In this document: positions 21,887 to 32,300 of the stretch, in pieces
How the letters are laid out: every line of letters begins with the position of its first letter
Numbering within the stretch: position 1 is the stretch's first letter
NCBI GenBank assembly: GCA_948470475.1
Contig: OX419343.1
Coordinates: forward strand, 4,007,983 to 4,071,982
Length of the DNA stretch: 64,000 nt
Direction of reading: 5' to 3'
Source: Galaxea fascicularis
Taxonomy: Eukaryota; Cnidaria; Anthozoa; Scleractinia; Euphylliidae
Notes under the pieces: model-generated
Seen by the model: the letters and a program-made list of their open reading frames with translations, nothing else
Told to the model about the DNA's origin: nothing
Databases searched by the model: none
Position numbers and translations under genes: made by a program

Positions 21887-22163
21887 TAGAGCGGCTTTTA
21901 ATTGAGTGTCGAAAGTAATTCGTGTTTACTTTCGTTTGCTTCACTTTGCTCTGTGATTAGTTGACAAAAGTCGCACCACTTTCTCAGCCAATAAGAAGTA
22001 ATACCAAAATCAATCGCGAATTGCACTCACGCATTTTCCCGCGCTTGGCGCCGGTTGCGTGTAAGTACTTTAATTCTGATTGGTTCACTGAGCTGTCTGC
22101 CTCTCTTGTGATTGTTTAGAGTAATTGCTTTGGTTTTTTGACACTCAATAGAAAACCACTTTA
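21887..22163 (+). mobile_element. CCAAT-rich MITE, copy A4 (MYO10 3' flank)
   Basis: Full copy with both terminal repeats: left AGAGCGGCTTTTAATTGAGT, right reverse-complementary (TCAATAGAAAACCACTTT), each next to TA. It lies 90 bp beyond the MYO10 stop and may therefore be in the 3' UTR. Confidence 0.8.
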
Positions 22164-22337
22164 CAATGTCTCTTTGATTAATCAAATGATCAAAGCTCTC
22201 GAGGAGTAGTTTCTCGTTTCCCATTTCCCGGGTGCTGTTTATCCTGTTGTACAGAATAGTTCAAATTTTTGAGGCTGAAAATGATATCTCAAATGTGACC
22301 AATCTTTTGAAATTTACCGAACAGTACCTTCCTTTGG

Positions 22338-22599
22338 TATAGACCTCTCACTAACCGAGTTCGAGGTCCGTACGGAGCGAGTTTTTTCCGGTTGATTTAT
22401 GGCCCAAGCGCGAAGCGTGCGGGTCGTAATTGAGGATCCGTAAGTTACAGTACGGACCGAGAAAACGAGGTTAGTAAGATATTTATTATATCTCGCGGTG
22501 CGTGGGAAAGTAAACTTTCAAATTTAGCAGGCCGTATAGTAGAATACGGCCCCAAGAATTCACCAATCACAGCGCGCGTACTAACTGAGAGGTATAATA
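22338..22599. mobile_element. MITE family B, copy 2 (downstream of MYO10)
   Basis: Direct-orientation relative of 21142-21432 with clearer termini: TATAGACCTCTCACTAACC at the left and CTAACTGAGAGGTATAAT at the right. Confidence 0.7.
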
Positions 22600-23027
22600 A
22601 TGTTCATTATGAAAATAATTAATGACGTTTGGTGTCAATTTACAAGTGTAAGTACTTGTTTGTTGTTTTGCCGACTTTTGAAGAAACAAATGAATGCTGA
22701 AAAAAAACTCATAGTGGTATAAAAATCCTTTTAGAAACTGTACTGAAGGTCATGAAAAAGTTGCCCTGCGGACAGTAAAAGAGATACGTCAATCGATGTA
22801 GGTAATACACCAACTGTTAAGTTGAAAGTTAGGTAATTTTTTGTAATAAAACGACGAGTATTTACCCTGTAAAATGTGTTGAAAAAGAGATGGATTTCAC
22901 TAAAATTCTGCAAATACTTCCGTTTAACTAGAGTTTTGATATAAGAAGTTGTCTCTTTTCGGACGAAAAAAATCCTAAGGGATTTCTGTGTTAGAGTTTA
23001 TTTTTTGTATTCAATGAAGAACTATTA

Positions 23028-23212
23028 CAGTGGACCTCGCCATACGACCACCCCGTTGATACGATCACCTCGTTATTACCACCACTTTTTTGTGGCCCGA
23101 ACTGCATAACTCCACTTATTTCTTATTTTGAATGCCCCGTTAATTTGACCACCCCGTTAATACGGCCAAATTTTCATGGCCCGACGGTGGTCGTATTATC
23201 GGTGTTCCACTG
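23028..23212. mobile_element. Pogo/Tigger-like MITE with TA target duplication
   Basis: 185 bp flanked by TA, with ends CAGTGGACCTCGCCATACGA and TCGTATTATCGGTGTTCCAC-TG. Interior repeats of CCGTTAAT...CGACC are typical of this MITE type. No ORF. Confidence 0.8.
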
Positions 23213-23727
23213 TAGAATGAAACAAGAACACGACAAAGGTGATATTTTAATACTTCTTAGATCGTCCGTTTGGTGAACCAAGGTGGTAAGAATTTCAATA
23301 TTAGCTTTTTAAATGTAAACGTAATATAATAATGTATCTTTCAAGTATTTTATTTGCAAATTTCTTTTATCATGGCTATCTTAAATTGTGGGAAAATCAT
23401 TGAGCCTGGGTCAATCATAGTAGAGTAAATAAAAGGCCACAGTTGACAGTGAAATCTTTTAATTTAACGGAGACAGGTCCGTTGATACGGACAAAAACAT
23501 ACTTGGTTATTTTGAAGATGCTCCATGCTTGGAGCAGTGTGAATGGATTTTCGTTGCCTGCCCCACGTCAAAGAGTACAATCACCATGGAAAGGTCACTG
23601 TAATAAGACCTAGCAGGTTAACAGCTTAATTGATTTTAGGATTAGAAGGGGCTGTGAGTAGAGGTAGTGGTATTGTACTTTTCCTCATTTTCACAAACTT
23701 CAGAGTAAAATTTTACTCAAATCTATA

Positions 23728-24034
23728 CTACAGAGAAAATGGGTCTGGACCCCATCAAAAAAGTAGTACGGACTCATAATTCTTGTAAAGAAATACTGGA
23801 GCTTCGGCAGGGCCATAGGCGCCTATGGCCCCGCGGAAACTACAGCATCTCTTTACATTAATTATGCGTCCGTACTACTGTTTTGATGGGGTCCGGACCC
23901 ATTTTTTCTGTAGTGTAAACGTACCTTTATGGCCCTGCGGAAACGTCAGAATTTCTTTACAAAAGTTATGGGTCCGTACTACTTTTTTGACGGGTCCGGA
24001 CCCAAATTTTTCTGTAGTGTAAACGCGCCTTAAG
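23728..24034. repeat. Palindrome followed by a direct copy of one arm
   Basis: An inverted repeat (arms beginning CTACAGAGAAAATGGGTCTG and ending GGACCCATTTTTTCTGTAG) centred on GGCGCCTATGGCC is followed directly by a further copy of the right arm (TATGGCCCTGCGGAAACGTC...TTTCTGTAGTGTAAACG). No coding content. Confidence 0.75.
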
Positions 24035-25680
24035 GCATAATTAGGAACAATGTAATTCTAACGCCTTCGCAATCTTCAGTGGCGTGAATTTCTGCAGTAT
24101 CTTTTAAGTTTATGTCTCTACTTTAATATCTGCAACTTCTGTTTTTCTAATGTAAAGAAATTTCTTAATAAAAGTGAAAAACGTTACCTCTGTTTGACAA
24201 ATTAGGCATTGCAAAATGGGTTGTTGATTTGTATTACTCGTTCTACATTTAGTTTGGCCATAAAATCTTTATTATAATGTATGCTCCTGAAGTTGGAGTA
24301 AAATGTGATACATTTTCAAAGTAATATACGTGTTCAACTGAAGAATTATAAATTGCAGATAAAAATTATGAGCATATCCGTACCTTTTATGATTAGGTTA
24401 CGTTGTGTATTTCAGTCACATTTCAAGGAAAACGTAATTGCCTTGCAAATGGGAGACAAACTAGAGAAGTGTTTTAAAGCATGATTTAGTATATTTCAAG
24501 AATTGTTGTCTCAGCTCATAACTTTGAACGACTATATTGTAATTAATGCAACATTTCATTAGCGTTTTTTTTGTATTTAAGAAGTTATTTTTTGAAAAAG
24601 TTTATCAATAAAAATTTGCTGTGAAAATGTCTTGAATCCTTGTCTTATTACAACATCAAGCTTTTTACTTTTGCCACTGTCAACTCAACAGTGACATCAA
24701 TCTTATAGCCTGTTCCAGGTTAGTGGATGAGCTAAGAGCAATGAAAATTGAGCAGGGACTGGGGAGAGAAGGCAGAAGGAGACCCTGTAAGACTTTCTTT
24801 GACCCTTTAAGGGGGGACTAAACTCAACTACAAAATTAGGTAAAACTCAATGCTGTGGAAATTTACCAATCCTCGTATCTTGGAAACCCAAACTTGCACA
24901 GGCAAGCTGTCTGGCTGTTTCTACACTCAAAAAGGTCTTTGCTCATTTTCATTTGCTATCCACTATCTGCTCATTTTCATCCCCAGAGCCTCCTCTTCCT
25001 GTCTGCAGGCAGGGGCCTTGCCATGGTCCTCGTTTAAAGGCCCCCATCGGCTAAGAGGAACAGGCGGTTCTGGGGACGAGAATGTCATCTGAGAACCTGG
25101 AACTAGAAACAGGCATCATCAATCTTATTCATAATTTCCTTACCTACTGATAAGCAATAAGACATGATAAGAGAGGGCCCTGGGGAGGTGACTGGTTTGA
25201 AAGTGTACTCAATGTCATCCTCATACTCAGAGGCAAAGGCTGCTCATCATGTCAAGAGAGGTGACACTACATGCTCCTTTAGAATTTGGAGGGAAGAACA
25301 GGATCGCCACAGTTATTGAAGTGTTTCAAGGGTGTGGAAAGTTGCAAAAATTCTAAATTCTGTGTTAGAGCCAGTTTCTGCTTCAGTTGGCTGGCTACTC
25401 AATTTGTGAAAAAGTTTCCTTGTTGGTAAACATTACATTACATGTACCTCTATGACTCTAGTTTCAAGTTTCAACTATACACGACTGAAAATATTAATTA
25501 CCATTCCCAAATCAGATGCCATGGTAAAGATATAGAACTTGACGAAATACATAGCAATCCAATAGAACAGGGTCAGGATCATGCGGAATTGCTACAGGCC
25601 ATACCTACACCATTGTCAAATCAGACGCAATGGTGAAGGTATGGAACTTTATTTAATAGTTCACATAGCAGTTAATATTC
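24035..25680. other. Intergenic, no gene seen
   Basis: AT-rich DNA with short ORFs only. The segment 24700-25110 contains short inverted stretches (TGTTCCAGGTT near 24712, AACCTGGAACTAGAAACAGG near 25094) and may be a decayed foldback element. Confidence 0.5.
24607..24612 (+). terminator. Possible polyadenylation signal AATAAA
   Basis: AATAAA lies in an AT-rich stretch about 2.8 kb past the MYO10 stop. Another AATAAA lies near 24166. Which, if either, ends MYO10 transcripts cannot be told from sequence, and MITEs lie between. Confidence 0.25.
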
Positions 25681-25681
25681 A

Positions 25682-25868
25682 TTAGTATCACCCAACTAGT
25701 GGACTAATGCAAATCCTACATTTTGATTGGCTACACTACTAGAGGACTATTATAGTCCTCAAGTAGCGATCAAGCATGACGTTTATTATTCCCAAATAAA
25801 TATTTCTTCAACTTGTATTTGCTAACTTTATTATTGCCTTTTCTGTCTGACTAGTTGGGTGATACTAA
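25682..25868. mobile_element. Foldback MITE
   Basis: Perfect 19-bp terminal inverted repeat TTAGTATCACCCAACTAGT / ACTAGTTGGGTGATACTAA bounding a 187-bp AT-rich non-coding segment. A second small hairpin (GACCC...GGGTC, about 25880-25960) follows it. Confidence 0.75.
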
Positions 25869-26359
25869 GAAAAAAAATTAGACCCTTTGCCCTCAAGGGC
25901 CACGGGTCAATAGCCTCATGGGCTATTGACTTGTAGCCCACAAGGGCTATGGGTCTAATTATTGTTAAATAGAATGGTAAGGGGGCAGAAGCAGTCTGTC
26001 TTTGGGTTTGATATGGAAGGCAAAAGCCCTAATAACATACGTGTACCATTAGCTTATCCTATATCATTTCTATACTTAGGCTAAATAGTTATGCCCCATA
26101 CCACAAGTTTCTGTTAGGTGCAACAGTCAATTAAAAAAACCTGGATAAATCATGTCATAGTTACCACCCTTTCGCTCAATACTCAATACTAAGCATTTTA
26201 GACCACTCTAAAATGTATGAAGGTGAGAAGAGACAAAAGTGTTTGAAATGGCACTTTTAAGCGCAAAGTAATGGAGTGTTTGAATAATAATAATGGCCAA
26301 CTGGTGTAGCTTGGCATCTTCGTGAGAGACTAGCCTGTATTGCATTTTGTACAGCTCAG

Positions 26360-26580
26360 ATAGGCCTACTTTCTAGTGTCTTCCATTTCAGGGCTGAAAG
26401 CATTTTGGTTACACTATTTTTGCGGTCAAAGTGATTTAGAACCCAGCATGCAGCTCTCCTTTGGACCATTTCAACCATGTTAATGTTTTTAGATGTGTAT
26501 GGATCCCGCACAGATCGAAATATATTCCAGAGTTGGGAGTACCAGCGCCTTGTATGCCATTTCCTTGGTCCTAACTGGAT
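26360..26580 (-). pseudogene. Degenerate LINE reverse-transcriptase fragment
   Basis: The minus strand reads RTKEMAYKALVLPTLEY in one frame and DPYTSKNINMVEMVQRRAA, then FDRKNSVTKML and LKWKTLE, in another. This is the C-terminal part of a jockey/CR1-type non-LTR reverse transcriptase. The frame shift and stops show it is a relic. Confidence 0.7.
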
Positions 26581-26639
26581 TGGATTCTAACCACACACAC
26601 AATTTCCTTAAATGAAGGTAATTTTTGCTCATCATCTGC

Positions 26640-27683
26640 TCTTCCAAAAATTACAAAGAAATAAAACCTTTTCAAGATCATCAACACTACCAGGGTTGTC
26701 ACCACAGTTCATTATGCTGCCTCAAAATATGCAGTTTTCTTTGCTGTTAAAATAACATTACCTTACTGTCTTTAAATTTGCACCAAATGTCCATACAATT
26801 TCCTGTTACCATTTGAAACATAACAATTCACAAACATTTGGCTGTGAACACAGTAGTTGCAGAGCTTTGGGTCCATCCATTCATAACGAAGCAAGCAAAG
26901 TTTTGTTTCAACTGTTTTCATAACACTACAAAAACAAGATCTTGGGGGTGGCGGCTCTGATATGTAAGCCATATGGGTATACGCCTCTGCTGTGAAGGGG
27001 ATAGTTTCTAAGCAGTTTAGTCTGGGTAAGGGTATAGAACTGAGAGATCTTTGGTCTAGAATGGAGTATCACTTTCCAAGGGCTTGAAGAATTTAGCATG
27101 GACTGTTTTTCCCAGGATTTGCATGATGTTCAAACAAATTACAGTGCAACTACTTCAACCAAGGCCACCTAGGAAAATTTCCTGCAAATTAGCCAATGAG
27201 AATCTCATATCAGAACAATGGATTTTGACAAAATTAATTATGTATGACAAATTTACCCACTATTGAAGCACAACAAAATTCAAATTGTGGCTATTCTGTT
27301 GTTTCATCACTTGAACATAATTGGCCAATTTGTAAAAAAAAATTCTTGGGTGGCCTTGGTCGGAGTAGTTGCATGGTAACACTGAAAATTTCGCTGCCAC
27401 TCAGCTTTGGATAGACTGTGATAGTGACTGTGTTTCTAGAAAGTAGCATTTCTGGGATACGGCAGGGATTTTTGTCCACTGTCCACTCTAACAAAAAGGA
27501 ACTTCACTTTTTTAAAGATATCACACACCACGATTGAGCTGCCTGTGCTGAACTTGGCCTGTTTAGTCCTAGAGGCACACCTGCCCACCCAAACATTTCC
27601 AGAGGACCACCCAGATAAGATATCTTTTTGAAGACAATGTCCAATATAATGAGGCCACTTTGATCATTAACAAAAATCAATAA
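26640..27683. other. Intergenic with one foldback at about 27144-27374
   Basis: No gene seen. The foldback has arms TGCAACTACTTCAACCAAGG and an inverse ending in GGTCGGAGTAGTTGCA, with AAATTAGCCAAT / ATTGGCCAATTT further in. Confidence 0.55.
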
Positions 27684-27921
27684 CTTTATATACCGGTAAC
27701 ATGGCTAACAACACTTTTGTCCAGTGCATACAAGTGACAGGGGTTCAAGGGGTAAGCTAGGTGATTTCACAGATGACTGCCACTTAAATTCTAATGTAGC
27801 AGGTATCATTTCTTCAAGATATTAAAGAAAATCGTTCATTGGCCATCTTGTCAAATTTGTGTACTTTGTATGATGTATTGCGACACGTGACCAAAGATGG
27901 ATGGTGATGACGTTCGTTTGT
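27684..27921 (-). pseudogene. Deleted duplicate of the cystatin-like locus
   Basis: 27684-27834 matches 28120-28273 closely (from CTTTATATA to TTAAAGAAAATCG), and 27841-27921 matches 28846-28946 (GGCCATCTTGTCAAATT to GATGACGTTCGTTTGT). The intervening 570 bp of the intact locus, which is the whole coding region after the ATG, is absent. It is therefore a tandem copy keeping only the 3' flank, the start codon and the 5' flank. Confidence 0.7.
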
Positions 27922-28020
27922 GCATTACGTATTTCCGTTCAGACATATAATCCATGGTAGGGTCCATATAGTCTCCCTGTATAAGTCTCCCTTATATAGT
28001 ATACATATTACTAGTGCCCA

Positions 28021-28118
28021 TGCTTGTACCACTTGAGGTGCTTGTACTACTCGAGGTGCTTCTACCACTTGAGGTGCTTGTACTACTTGAGGTGCTTGTA
28101 CTACTTGAGGTGCTTTGT
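28021..28118. repeat. Short satellite patch: about 5 units of the 18-bp repeat
   Basis: Five copies of (TTG)TACTACTTGAGGTGC with variants, ending in GGTGCTTTGTGC, the same 19-nt unit found at several places in the long array. It sits at the left edge of the duplicated cystatin flank. Confidence 0.9.
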
Positions 28119-28386
28119 GCTTTATATAACATGGCTAACAGCACTTTTGTCCAGTGCATACAAGTGACAGGGGTTCAAGGACACCCTTTGGTAAGCTAGG
28201 TGATTTCACAGAAGACTGCCACTTAAATTCTAATGTAGTGGGTATCATTTCTTCAAGATATTAAAGAAAATCGATTATAATCGATAATGCTAGTGGAACG
28301 CCAATTATTGCAGCTGAGTTTGAAACGCAAGTTTCTTGAAACGTTTTTCTATTAAAATACAAGGTGATACGTCTTTTAGGAGCTAT

Positions 28387-28851
28387 TCACACGTTCCCCG
28401 TTAAGCACGAACTGTAATCAGAAGAATCTTGTGTTTTGACGATGAAATCCTTTGGCGCTGACTCCCAAGCTCGCCACCATACTGTGAAGCAAACAAACTT
28501 CACTTTCGATAACTCGATGTCGACCTGTTCAATACAGTCAAAGTAATGTTGAAAATCAGATTTCCTCACAGGCTGTAGTTTTACTCCAACACGATAAAGG
28601 ATTCCCTCTACCACTTGTTTAGACACTTGCAAAGTTCCACAGACCGTCCTGTAAACGACGTCAGAGGAACCGAAATCTCTGTTCTCTTTGTTTAAGAGCA
28701 TTTTCAGTATTTGCATGATCTCGTCTCGATGTGATCCTATATCCACGGACGTTATTGTTCCAGTCGACGACAATGAAAGGGAAATAGAGACGTGTGATGC
28801 AAAAACAAACCCCCAAATCACACAAGAAACCATTATGACTGCGTTGGCCAT
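28387..28851 (-). CDS. Secreted cystatin-like protein (154 aa), single exon
   Basis: Cystatins are small reversible inhibitors of papain-type cysteine proteases. The chosen ATG (28851) starts a typical signal peptide (MANAVIMVSCVIWGFVFAS). An in-frame upstream ATG at 28920 would put 23 polar residues before it. The body carries the central cystatin loop Q-x-V-x-G as QVVEG (79-83) followed by a beta strand (ILYRVGVKL), a second loop region with Trp (TVWWRAWE, 124-131), and cysteines at 71, 106, 121 and 149 suited to secreted-type disulfides. Length is near that of type-2 cystatins. The gene lacks introns, unlike vertebrate type-2 cystatins; a retrocopy or a single-exon lineage is possible. Assignment rests on motifs, not a search. 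A coding-deleted duplicate lies 0.9 kb away. Confidence 0.65.
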   Translation of the reverse strand: MANAVIMVSCVIWGFVFASHVSISLSLSSTGTITSVDIGSHRDEIMQILKMLLNKENRDFGSSDVVYRTVCGTLQVSKQVVEGILYRVGVKLQPVRKSDFQHYFDCIEQVDIELSKVKFVCFTVWWRAWESAPKDFIVKTQDSSDYSSCLTGNV

Positions 28852-28996
28852 CTTGTCAAATTCGTGTACTTCGTTGTACACTGTTGTAGTTCGTATGATG
28901 TATTTGCGACACGTGACCAAGAATGGGTGGTGATGACGTTCGTTTGTTCAGACAATTGTTCAGACATATTCAGTCAAACTAAGTGAAGCGTACCCC

Positions 28997-29353
28997 TCAA
29001 GATTGCATTAATGAACTGATTATTTGAAACTTGAACCCGCTAGTCGTTTCAAGAATGCAATAACGAATTGATTATTCGAAGATTGAACTCGCTCGCTCGA
29101 TCCAAGGATATGGCTAATGGGGTTCCGTTTTCGAAAAATCAACTCACTGTTGCGACTAGTAGGTTTCAAACCTACTAGTCTTTTCTGGAAAGCAATAGTG
29201 AATTGATTTTTCGAAAACAGAACCCGTTAGCCGTAGTCTTGGATCGAACGAGCGAGTTCAATATATATTCGAATAATCAATTCAATTTTGCAGTCTTCAA
29301 AACGACTAGCGGGTTCAAGTTTCAAATAATCAGTTCATTAATGCAACCTTGAG
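28997..29353. mobile_element. Long foldback element at the left edge of the satellite
   Basis: About 357 bp made of two arms of some 165 bp: left TCAAGATTGCATTAATGAAC..., right ...GTTCATTAATGCAACCTTGA. The centre is TAGTAGGTTTCAAACCTACTA. The arms share AACCCGCTAGTCGTTT, GAACTCGCTCG and TTTTCGAAAAATCAA. Its last bases (CCTTGA) run into the first satellite unit. Confidence 0.85.
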
Positions 29354-32300
29354 GTGCTTTGTACTACTTAAGGTGCTCGTACAACTTAAGGTGCTTGTAC
29401 TACTTGACGTGCTTGTACTACTTGAGGTGCTTGTACTGCTTGAGGTGGTTGTACTGCTTGAGGCGCTTGTACTATTTGAGGTGCTTGTACTGCTTGAGGT
29501 GCTTGTACTACTTGAGGTGCTTTGTGCTACTTAAGGTGCTTGTACTACTTGAGGTGCTTGTACTGCTTGAGGTGCTTGTACTACTTGAGGTGCTTGTACT
29601 ACTTCAGGTCCTTGTACTACTTGAGTTGCTTGAACTACTTGAGGTGCTTGTACTGCTTGAGGTGCTTGTAGTACTTGAGGTGCTTGTACTACTTGATGTG
29701 CTTGTACTGCTTGAGGTGCTTGTACTACTTGAGTTGCTTGAACTACTTGACGTGCTTGTACTGCTTGAGGTGTTTGTACTGCTTGAGGTGCTTGTACTGC
29801 TTGAGGCGCTTGTAGTACTTGAGGTCCTTGTACTACTTGAGGTGCTTGTACTGCTTGAGGTGCTTGTACTACTTGAGGTGCTTGTACTGCTTGAGGTGTT
29901 TGTGCTACTTGAGGTGCTTGTACTACTTGAGGTGCTTGTACTACTTGAGGTGTTTGTACTACTTGAGGTACTTGTACTACTTGAGGCGCTTGTCGTACTT
30001 GAGGTGCTTGTACTACTTGAGGTGCTTGTACTGCTTGAGGTGCTTGTACTACTTGAGGTGCTTGTACTGCTTGAGGTGTTTGTGCTACTTGAGGTGCTTG
30101 TACTACTTGAGGTGTTTGTACCACTTGAGGTGCTTGTACTACTTGAGTTGCTTGTACTACTTGAGGTGTTTCTACTACTTGATTGCTTGCACTACTTGAG
30201 GTGTTTGTACTACTTGAGGTGCTTGTACTACTTGAGGTGTTTGTACTACTTGAGGTGCTTGTACTACTTGAGGTGTTTGTACTACTTGAGTTGCTTGTAC
30301 TACTTATGGTGTTTGTACTACTTGAGTTGCTTGTACTACTTGAGGTGCTTGTACTACTTGAGGTGTTTGTACTACTTGAGGTGCTTGTACTACTTCAGGT
30401 CCTTGTACTACTTGAGGTGTTTGTACTACTTGAGGTGTTTGTACTACTTGAGGTGCTTGTGCTACTTGAGGTGCTTGTACTACTTAAAGTGCTTGTACTA
30501 CTTGAGGTGTTTGTACTACTTGAGGTGTTTGTACTACTTGAGGTGTTTGTACTACTTGAGTTGCTTGTACCACTTGAGGTGTTTGTACTACTTGAGGTGC
30601 TTGTACTACTTGAGGTGCTTGTACTACTTCAGGTCCTTGTACTACTTGAGGTCCTTGTACTACTTGAGGTGCTTGTACTGCTTGAGGCGCTTGTAGTACT
30701 TGAGGTGCTTGTACTACTTGAGGTGCTTGTACTACTTGAGGTGTTTGTACTACTTGAGGTGCTTGTACTACTTGAGGTGCTTGTACTACTTGAGGTGCTT
30801 GTACTACTTGAGGTGCTTGTACTACTTGAGGTGTTTGTACTACTTGAGGTGCTTGTACTACTTGAGGTGCTTGTACTACTTCAGGTCCTTGTACTACTTG
30901 AGGTGCTTGTACTGCTTGAGGTGCTTGTACTACTTGAGGTGCTTGTACTTCTTGAGGTGTTTGTACTACTTGATGTGTTTGTACTACTTGAGTTGCTTGT
31001 ACCACTTGAGGTGTTTGTACTGCTTCAGGTGTTTGTACTGCTTGAGGTGCTTGTACTACTTAAGGTGCTTGTACTACTTGAGGTGCTGGTACTACTTGAG
31101 GTGCTTGTACTGCTTGAGGTGCTTGTACTACTTGAGGTGCTTGTACTACTTGAGGTGCTTGTACTACTTGAGGTGCTTGTGGTACATGAGGTGCTTGTAC
31201 TACTTGAGGTGCTTGTACTGCTTGAGGTGCTTGTACTACTTGAGGTGCTTGTACTACTTGAGGTGCTTGTACTACTTGAGGTCCTTGTACTACTTGAGGT
31301 GCTTGTACTGCTTGAGGCGCTTCTGCTGCTTGAGGTGCTTGTACTACTTGAGGTGCTTGTACTACTTGAGGTGTTTGTACTACTTGAGGTGCTTGTACTA
31401 CTTGAGGTGTTTGTACTACTTGAGGTGCTTGTACTGCTTGAGGTGCTTGTATTGCCTGAGGTGCTTGTACTACTTGAGTTGCTTGTACTACTTGAGGTAT
31501 TTGTACTACTTGAGGTGCTTGTACTACTTAATGTGCTTGTACTGCTTGAGGCGCTTGTACTACTTGAGGTGCTTGTAGTACTTGAGGTGTTTGTACTGCT
31601 TGAGGTGCTTGTATTACTTGAGGTGCTTGTACTACTTGAGGTCCTTGTACTACTTGAGTTGCTTGTACTACTTGAGGTGCTTGTACTACTTGAGGTGTTT
31701 GTACTACTTGAGGTGCTTGTACTACTTAATGTGCTTGTACTGCTTGAGGTGTTTGTAGTACTTGAGGTGTTTGTACTTCTTGAGGTGCTTGTACTACTTG
31801 AGGTGCTTGTACTACTTGAGGTGCTTGTACTACTTGAGGTGCTTGTACTACTTAATGTGCTTGTACTGCTTGAGGTGTTTGTAGTACTTGAGGTGTTTGT
31901 ACTACTTGAGTTGCTTGTACTACTTGAGGTGCTTGTACTACTTGACGTGTTTGTACTACTTGAGGTGCTTGTACTACTTAATGTGCTTGTACTGCTTGAG
32001 GTGTATGTAGTACTTGAGCCGCTTATACTGCTTGAGGTGCTTGTAGTACTTGAGGTGCTTGTACTACTTGAGGTGCTTGTATTACTTGAGGTGCTTGTAC
32101 TACTTGAGGTCCTTGTACTACTTGAGGTCCTTGTACTACTTGAGGTCCTTGTACTACTTGAGGTCCTTGTACTACTTGAGTTGCTTGTACTACTTGAGGT
32201 GCTTGTACTACTTGAGGTGTTTGTACTACTTGCAGTGCTTGTACTACTTAATGTGCTTGAACTACTTGAGGTCCTTGTACTACTTGAGTTGTTTGTACTG

